20,166 nt of DNA. It comes from an uncultured Porphyromonadaceae bacterium (lineage in GTDB: Bacteria; Bacteroidota; Bacteroidia; Bacteroidales; Muribaculaceae). This document shows positions 16,000-20,166 of this stretch, piece by piece. Location of the stretch: positions 1-20,166 of the forward strand of contig CALJBF010000011.1 of assembly GCA_938027385.1 (NCBI GenBank). Direction: 5' to 3'. Below the pieces are notes generated by a model that searched no databases, was not told the origin of the DNA, and saw nothing but the letters and a program-made list of their open reading frames with translations. A program made the position numbers and the translations under genes. The number at the start of each line of letters is the position of its first letter. Positions within the stretch are counted from its first letter, which is position 1.

Positions 16000-17412
16000 T
16001 CAGGCCAGCGGCAGGCTTACGGTAACGGCCAGGCCGCCGCCCACGCGGTTCTCGACGGCCACGGTGCCTCCGTGCCAGATGACGGCGTTCTTCACGATGG
16101 CCAGCCCCAGACCGGTGCCCCCCATCTGGCGCGAGCGCCCTTTGTCGACGCGATAGAACCGCTCGAAAAGGCGCGGCAGGTGTTCGGGCGCCACGCCGCT
16201 GCCGTTGTCGGCCACGGTGATGATGAGCCGGTTGCCGGCTATATGTTGTGAGAGTGAGATTTCCGTGCCCCCGGAATAGGCGATGGCGTTGGCCAGAAGG
16301 TTGCGGAATACCGATGCCAGCAGGGCGCTGTTGCCGTTTATCGGCCCCGGGCAGGTGACGGTGTTGACGATGGTGATGCCGCTTTCGCGCGCGGCGGGTT
16401 CGTACTCGGCGCATACGTCGGCCACCACTGCCGCCGGGTCTACGGCCTCGCGTGTTATCGAGGCGCCACCCTCTTCAAGGCGTGTCACCGCCGAGACGTC
16501 GGCCAGAAGATTCTGCAGCCGCGAGTTGGCCGTCAGGCACCGCCGCACGAACTCGTCGCGTTTGGCCGGTTCCATGTCGGGATGCGCCACAAGCGTCTCC
16601 AGGCAAACGCCCATCGAGGCCACGGGGGTCTTGAGCTCGTGGTTGATATTGTCGGTAAGCTGGCGCTTGATGCGTATCTTCTCCTGCTCCTGGTGCAGGG
16701 CCTGGCGGTGCTCGCGGTCACGGTCAGCGGTGGCCTGCTGCAGCCGTGCGTAGAGCCTTACGATGTGATTCGAGATCTCGCCCAGCTCGTCGCGCGGAAA
16801 CGGTTCGGTGTCGTGGATGCGTTCGCCGCGCTCGGCACTTTCGGCGAACCGGTTCAGCCGTCGCACATGCTGGCCCAGGCGCCGGGTGGCAAAATATCCG
16901 ATCACGCACATCAGTGTCATGATCACCCCCATGAACCAGAGGAATCCGTAGTCGGCCTTCAGCAGCTGGTCGGTCGACACGCTGTAGGGCACGGCCGTGC
17001 GCACTATATAGTCGCCGCGCCGCATGGCCGAATAGAAATATGTCTGGCCGGTGCTTGAGCTATGGCGGCGCGTGGTGTACCCCTCGCCGCGCCGCATGGC
17101 GTCGGCGATCTCGCGCCGGTCGAGGTGGTTGCTCCCCGGCAGGGAGTCGAGGGTGTTGTCGTGTATGACATTCCCGCTTGTGTCGATGACGCTGATGCGC
17201 AGGCCCGGCAGCTGCGAGGGGATGTCGAACCGGCTCACCGGCTCGCCGTCGGCCAGCTCGGTGAGGATGCGGTCGTTTACCGTCTGCAGGCGCGCGTTCA
17301 GCTCTTCGGCCTTGAACTCTTTCTCGCGCATGTACTGGAACACGGCGAAACACGCCGCCAGTGCCAGCGAATAGGCCACCAATCCGGCAAACAGCCGCCG
17401 GTGGTATGTCAT
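16000..17412 (-). CDS. Membrane-bound sensor histidine kinase
   Basis: A 470-residue kinase that should phosphorylate the response regulator encoded just upstream. First membrane helix about 7-27; periplasmic sensor region about 28-153; second membrane helix about 155-177; HAMP-like linker about 178-232; HisKA dimerisation domain with phospho-acceptor H258 in NINHELKTPVASM; ATPase domain with N box NLLANAIAYS (N375), G1 box DNGSG (402-406), F box LFERFYR (415-421) and G2 box GGTGLGLAIVKN (431-442). All catalytic boxes are intact. No PAS domain is obvious. The start at 17412 (MTYHRRLFAG) lies one base after the regulator's stop codon; a start six codons earlier at 17430 would overlap it by 17 bases and is also possible. 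The periplasmic domain gives no clear ligand; phosphate limitation is suggested only by the neighbours. Confidence 0.92.
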   Translation of the reverse strand: MTYHRRLFAGLVAYSLALAACFAVFQYMREKEFKAEELNARLQTVNDRILTELADGEPVSRFDIPSQLPGLRISVIDTSGNVIHDNTLDSLPGSNHLDRREIADAMRRGEGYTTRRHSSSTGQTYFYSAMRRGDYIVRTAVPYSVSTDQLLKADYGFLWFMGVIMTLMCVIGYFATRRLGQHVRRLNRFAESAERGERIHDTEPFPRDELGEISNHIVRLYARLQQATADRDREHRQALHQEQEKIRIKRQLTDNINHELKTPVASMGVCLETLVAHPDMEPAKRDEFVRRCLTANSRLQNLLADVSAVTRLEEGGASITREAVDPAAVVADVCAEYEPAARESGITIVNTVTCPGPINGNSALLASVFRNLLANAIAYSGGTEISLSQHIAGNRLIITVADNGSGVAPEHLPRLFERFYRVDKGRSRQMGGTGLGLAIVKNAVIWHGGTVAVENRVGGGLAVTVSLPLA

Positions 17413-17413
17413 C

Positions 17414-18118
17414 TTACGCCATAAAGCCATAGCCGTAGCCCGGACGGGTAACTATGCACCGGCCGTAGGCGCCCAGTTTGGCGCGCAGGCGGGTTATGTT
17501 CACGTCAATGACCCTGTCGAGCACCACAACCTCGTCGGGCCAGATATGTTTCAGCAGTTCCTCGCGCGAGAAAACGCGGCCGCGGTGCGAGAGCAGCAGC
17601 GACAGAATCTCGAACTCCTTGCGCGGCATGCGCACCTCGCGACCGTCGACGGTGCATACCTTGCGCCCGGGCCACACGGCCAGCCCCTCGTGTGTGATGG
17701 GGCGGTCTTCGTCGGCCCCGTGAGGTTTGGTGGCACCCGAAGTGCGCCTGAGCACACTGCGCACACGTGCCACAACATTGCGTATCGAATATGGCTTGGT
17801 GATATAGTCGTCGGCGCCGAGGTCGAGGCCGGCCACCATGTCGTCTTCCGAGTCGCGTGCCGTGCAGAAGATTATGGGTGTGGCCGATGTGGCCTCATTC
17901 TTTTTAAGTATCGACGCAAGCTGGGTGCCGCTGATCTCGCCCATCATGATGTCGAGCAGTATCAGCCGGTAGGCGCTGAGGTCGAGCGCCAGGGCCTCTT
18001 CGGCGCTCAGGGCCGTGTCGACGTCGAACCCCTCGGCCTCGAGATTGAACCGCAGGGCCTCGCAGAGGGTCTCCTCGTCGTCGACAACAAGTATTCTGGG
18101 TCTGTCTGAGCTGGTCAT
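17414..18118 (-). CDS. OmpR/PhoB-family response regulator
   Basis: A 234-residue DNA-binding response regulator. Receiver domain about 8-122 with acidic pocket D13/D14, phospho-acceptor D56 (LLDIMMG), T86 and K108 (TKPYS); winged-helix output domain about 138-234 with the typical RKEFEILSLLLSHRGRVFSREELLKHIW and DRVIDVNITRLRAKLG segments. All phosphotransfer residues are present. The frame extends ten codons upstream to 18148, but that lies inside a perfect -7 element, so the ATG at 18118 (MTSSDRPRILVVDDEE) is preferred; this leaves a leader of about 20-25 bases. It is the first gene of the regulator-kinase operon. A site upstream of its promoter matches one upstream of the phosphate transporter, suggesting both autoregulation and control of that transporter. 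Whether it is a true PhoB orthologue cannot be settled here. Confidence 0.93.
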   Translation of the reverse strand: MTSSDRPRILVVDDEETLCEALRFNLEAEGFDVDTALSAEEALALDLSAYRLILLDIMMGEISGTQLASILKKNEATSATPIIFCTARDSEDDMVAGLDLGADDYITKPYSIRNVVARVRSVLRRTSGATKPHGADEDRPITHEGLAVWPGRKVCTVDGREVRMPRKEFEILSLLLSHRGRVFSREELLKHIWPDEVVVLDRVIDVNITRLRAKLGAYGRCIVTRPGYGYGFMA

Positions 18119-18145
18119 GACTGGAAAGCAATTTGAAACATGAGG

Positions 18146-18153
18146 CAAATATA
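18146..18153 (-). promoter_or_regulatory. -7 promoter element of the two-component operon
   Basis: The minus strand reads TATATTTG followed by CC, a perfect -7 match ending 28 bases before the chosen ATG. No -33 element is visible at the expected spacing, consistent with dependence on an activator bound at the site further upstream. Confidence 0.6.
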
Positions 18154-18189
18154 ACGCGAAAATCCGGCAATCGCGCCGCCACCCCGGAT

Positions 18190-18206
18190 CTTTAATAAAA
18201 ACTTAA
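18190..18206 (-). promoter_or_regulatory. Candidate PhoB-type binding site upstream of the two-component operon
   Basis: On the minus strand TTAAGTTTTTATTAA holds two TTAA units 11 bases apart. The core is the same as at 15922-15940 except for one base. It lies 36 bases upstream of the -7 element, a usual place for an OmpR/PhoB-type activator. Confidence 0.5.
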
Positions 18207-18252
18207 CACACGCACGCGGCGGCGCGCACCGGCGCGTGTAACCATTTTTAGG

Positions 18253-18285
18253 TATTGCGCGCCCGCGCCAAAACCTGTAATTTTG
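18253..18285 (+). promoter_or_regulatory. Promoter of the di-iron/LuxR regulator gene
   Basis: TATTG (18253-18257) and a perfect -7 element TAATTTTG (18278-18285) are separated by 20 bases. The same TATTG-N20-TAnnTTTG form occurs at 13434-13466. The leader would be about 55 bases. Confidence 0.65.
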
Positions 18286-18346
18286 CAATGAAATCATCAT
18301 TAATGGTGACACGGCTACCTGTAAAAAGCAACATCCGATCATTCCT

Positions 18347-19312
18347 ATGGCCACAGTTTTCACGACCTACACCCCGGGTGACCGACTCAGGGACATTATC
18401 GACGACAACAGCCTTCTGCTGCTGGTCATAAGCAGATTCTCGATACCTTTCGGGTTCGGCGACAGCACCGTGGCCGAAGTGTGCCGCGAGAACGGCGTGG
18501 ACTGTGCCACATTCCTGGCCGTGGCCAACCTCGTGTGCGGGAAAACCGTGCCCGACGCACATATCTCGCTCCCCTCGCTCACCGGCTACTTAAAGAAGGC
18601 GCACACATACTTCCTCGACTTCAACCTGCCCCAGATACGCAAGAAACTCATCGAGGCAGTCAACACCGCCGATGTCACCGATGTCACCTTCCTGATAATC
18701 AAATATTTCGATGACTACGCTATAGAGGTCAGGCGCCACATGGAGTATGAGAACGAGGTGCTCTTCGCATACATCACGAAACTGCTCGGAGGCGAGATCG
18801 ACGAGTCGTTCGACCTCGACGGATATTCGTCGACCCACACCGACATGGCCGACAAGCTCAACGAACTCAAAGAGATCATCATAGGCCACTACCGCCGCTC
18901 GGGCAACGACATACTGAACTCGTTCCTCTACGACATCATCAACTGCCAGGGCGACTTGATCTCGCACTGCATGGTCGAGAACCGCCTGCTCGTGCCCGCC
19001 GTCAGGGAGATGGAGGAGAACGTGCGCGCCCGGCACCTCGAAAGCGCCGCCGAGGCCCTCCCCCCTGCCGAGGCCCGGGCCGCAGCCGTGACCGACGAGA
19101 ACCTCAGCGACCGCGAGAAAGAAGTGATAGTCTGCGTGGCCAAAGGGATGTCAAACAAAGAGATCGCCGACGCCCTCTGCATCTCGGTAAACACCGTCAC
19201 CACCCATCGCCGCAACATCGCCAACCGCCTTCAGATCCACTCGCAGGCCGGCCTCACCATCTTCGCCATCATCCACCGCCTCATCGACATCAAAGACATC
19301 CGCCTCCGCTGA
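18347..19312 (+). CDS. RIC/hemerythrin-like di-iron domain fused to a LuxR-type DNA-binding domain
   Basis: A 321-residue cytoplasmic protein combining two modules. Residues about 80-225 form a hemerythrin-like four-helix domain with candidate iron ligands H86, H131, E135, H164, H207 and E211. Their spacing (45, 4, 29, 43, 4) closely follows that of the six ligands of E. coli YtfE/RIC (84, 129, 133, 160, 204, 208). The N-terminal ~65 residues resemble the ScdA_N domain of RIC proteins in position and in the 'TVAEVCRENGVDCATF' segment, but lack its paired cysteines. Residues about 252-316 form a LuxR-type helix-turn-helix (LSDREKEVIVCVAKGMSNKEIADALCISVNTVTTHRRNI, written in parts: recognition helix around SVNTVTTHRR). 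RIC proteins deal with nitrosative and oxidative damage to iron centres; the fusion suggests a one-component regulator reading NO, oxygen or redox state through the di-iron site. It is divergent from the two-component operon and appears monocistronic. Confidence 0.88.
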   Translation: MATVFTTYTPGDRLRDIIDDNSLLLLVISRFSIPFGFGDSTVAEVCRENGVDCATFLAVANLVCGKTVPDAHISLPSLTGYLKKAHTYFLDFNLPQIRKKLIEAVNTADVTDVTFLIIKYFDDYAIEVRRHMEYENEVLFAYITKLLGGEIDESFDLDGYSSTHTDMADKLNELKEIIIGHYRRSGNDILNSFLYDIINCQGDLISHCMVENRLLVPAVREMEENVRARHLESAAEALPPAEARAAAVTDENLSDREKEVIVCVAKGMSNKEIADALCISVNTVTTHRRNIANRLQIHSQAGLTIFAIIHRLIDIKDIRLR

Positions 19313-19410
19313 CCCCCCTCCCGCGTCACAGATGGTGCCGGAAAATCATGCTGTTTGCCGAGAATCTGTCGATATACACATACAGTTCGTTGAAATTAGT
19401 TATTAACGAC

Positions 19411-19430
19411 GAATTTTTTATAATAAATTC
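19411..19430. terminator. AT-rich inverted repeat between convergent genes
   Basis: GAATTTTTTA and TAATAAATTC pair at nine of ten positions. It lies between two convergent genes in a 184-base AT-rich gap and may act as a bidirectional terminator. It also marks where base composition falls. Confidence 0.4.
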
Positions 19431-19496
19431 ACTGTTAGAATAAACCAATTGGCATCTGGCAATCAAGAGGTTCATTCCTCTGGGATAACTTAAGTT

Positions 19497-20166
19497 TCAT
19501 TTTATTTGGCTAAAACGGTATTTCTCGGATATCTCGGATACTCGTTTAAGCCATTCGGAGATTTCATAGTGGGAATACCTCGGGGTGCCGTCAGGATATT
19601 TGCTCTTGTATTGGGCGAGAGCGAGATAACTGTACTCATTGGCAAGCGATGTCTGGAAAACTCCCAGATCGTCAGTGTTTATTGTCACCGGAAGATGATG
19701 CCCCTTTGCTGGATCTATGCCATGAAACCGGAAGATGGGATGTCGCTCGAATCTGCTTAGACTTCCGATAAGCAGATTTGAGGACGGACAACATTCCACA
19801 CATAGACCATGCCGCTCTACACGTTCCATCATCTTCTCTTGCATCATCATAATGAGTTCCGTATAGCCCGGGCAGATATGAAATTCCTTCACACGGTTGC
19901 CACGACGGCGCACATCATAGTTGAAATGATAATTACGGTAAATTTCCACTGCAAGAGGAGTGGTAGCAGCAATTCTAACGCTTTCTGTGGAATTAACTGC
20001 ATAATATTCCCATTCGTTTCGGCTGTGAGGCAATCGTTCCGCGTCCCCGTCTAGATGATTATGGTTGTAGAGAGCCGGACTGTTGCCTCTAAGGAGCATC
20101 GACAGGTGATATGTCTCGATATCTATGTCATGTGATGCAGAGAAACATCCGCCTTCCACATATATC
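19497..20166 (-). CDS. Adenosine-deaminase-family protein, 3' part only
   Basis: The frame is open to the window edge, so only the C-terminal ~222 residues are seen. Numbering from the codon at 20157-20159, the segment VECCPSSNLLIGS (121-133) followed by HPI (140-142) and VTINTDDLGVFQTSLANEYS (158-177) is the C-terminal signature of the adenosine/AMP deaminase superfamily; the aspartates of TDD bind zinc and take part in catalysis. FHIC (93-96) may carry the preceding active-site histidine. The HxH motif would lie outside the window. The upstream part visible here (YHLSMLLRGNSPALYNHNHLDGDAERLP, in part) is not typical of small housekeeping deaminases and suggests a larger, divergent protein, possibly of the RdrB type from RADAR defence systems. 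GC content is in the mid-40s by eye, well below the neighbours, a sign of acquisition. Superfamily assignment is firm; the subfamily is not. Confidence 0.8.
   Translation of the reverse strand, partial: IYVEGGCFSASHDIDIETYHLSMLLRGNSPALYNHNHLDGDAERLPHSRNEWEYYAVNSTESVRIAATTPLAVEIYRNYHFNYDVRRRGNRVKEFHICPGYTELIMMMQEKMMERVERHGLCVECCPSSNLLIGSLSRFERHPIFRFHGIDPAKGHHLPVTINTDDLGVFQTSLANEYSYLALAQYKSKYPDGTPRYSHYEISEWLKRVSEISEKYRFSQIK

Noticed and set aside
1..20166. CRISPR arrays, tRNA or rRNA genes, and insertion-sequence transposases
   Set aside because: No regularly spaced repeats, no cloverleaf or rRNA-like stretches and no transposase motifs were seen in reading both strands.

Overview
The window looks like chromosomal DNA from a member of Bacteroidales (Bacteroidota). 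Two lines of evidence support this. First, nine perfect matches to the Bacteroidota -7 promoter element TAnnTTTG lie in the intergenic spaces, most followed by C and most placed 5 to 100 bases before a start codon; Shine-Dalgarno sequences are not conspicuous. Second, the protein families are typical: a BspA-like leucine-rich-repeat surface protein with a sorting-type C-terminus, an OMP_b-brl_3-type outer-membrane protein, a secreted GH43/GH127 pair and a PiT transporter with a PhoU-like tail. Base composition is GC-rich (around 60% by eye) except at the right edge. A Muribaculaceae-like or Alistipes-like gut organism is plausible, but the genus cannot be fixed from this sequence.

Layout. 1-1.6 kb: a DUF1846 protein on the minus strand. 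1.7-5.1 kb: a large secreted BspA-like LRR protein on the plus strand. 5.3-7.8 kb: an outer-membrane beta-barrel protein on the minus strand, convergent with the LRR gene. 7.8-8.2 kb: a divergent control region holding a BIME-like pair of inverted palindromes, a C8 tract, a strong stem-loop and promoters. 8.2-8.9 kb: a Crp/Fnr-type regulator with an almost leaderless start. 9.1-13.0 kb: a two-gene arabinoside-degradation operon, a double-domain GH43 and a GH127 joined by an ATGA overlap. 13.0-13.6 kb: a gene-poor stretch with two promoters, two strong stem-loops and a possible small RNA. 13.6-18.1 kb, minus strand: a response regulator, a histidine kinase and a PiT phosphate transporter. 18.3-19.3 kb: a hemerythrin/RIC-like di-iron domain fused to a LuxR helix-turn-helix, divergent from the response regulator. 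19.5 kb to the edge: the 3' part of an adenosine-deaminase-family gene of clearly lower GC content, running off the window.

How the genes may work together. The GH43-GH127 pair should remove L-arabinofuranosyl units from plant glycans after export; no SusC/SusD pair is present. The two-component system and the PiT transporter share a near-identical upstream element, TTTAAYAAAAACTTAA, which on their coding strand reads as TTAA half-sites 11 bp apart, the spacing used by PhoB-type regulators. This suggests a local phosphate regulon with autoregulation. The di-iron/LuxR fusion looks like a one-component sensor of NO, oxygen or redox stress. The truncated deaminase at the right edge may be the end of a horizontally acquired cluster, possibly a RADAR-type anti-phage system, but the deciding sequence lies outside the window.
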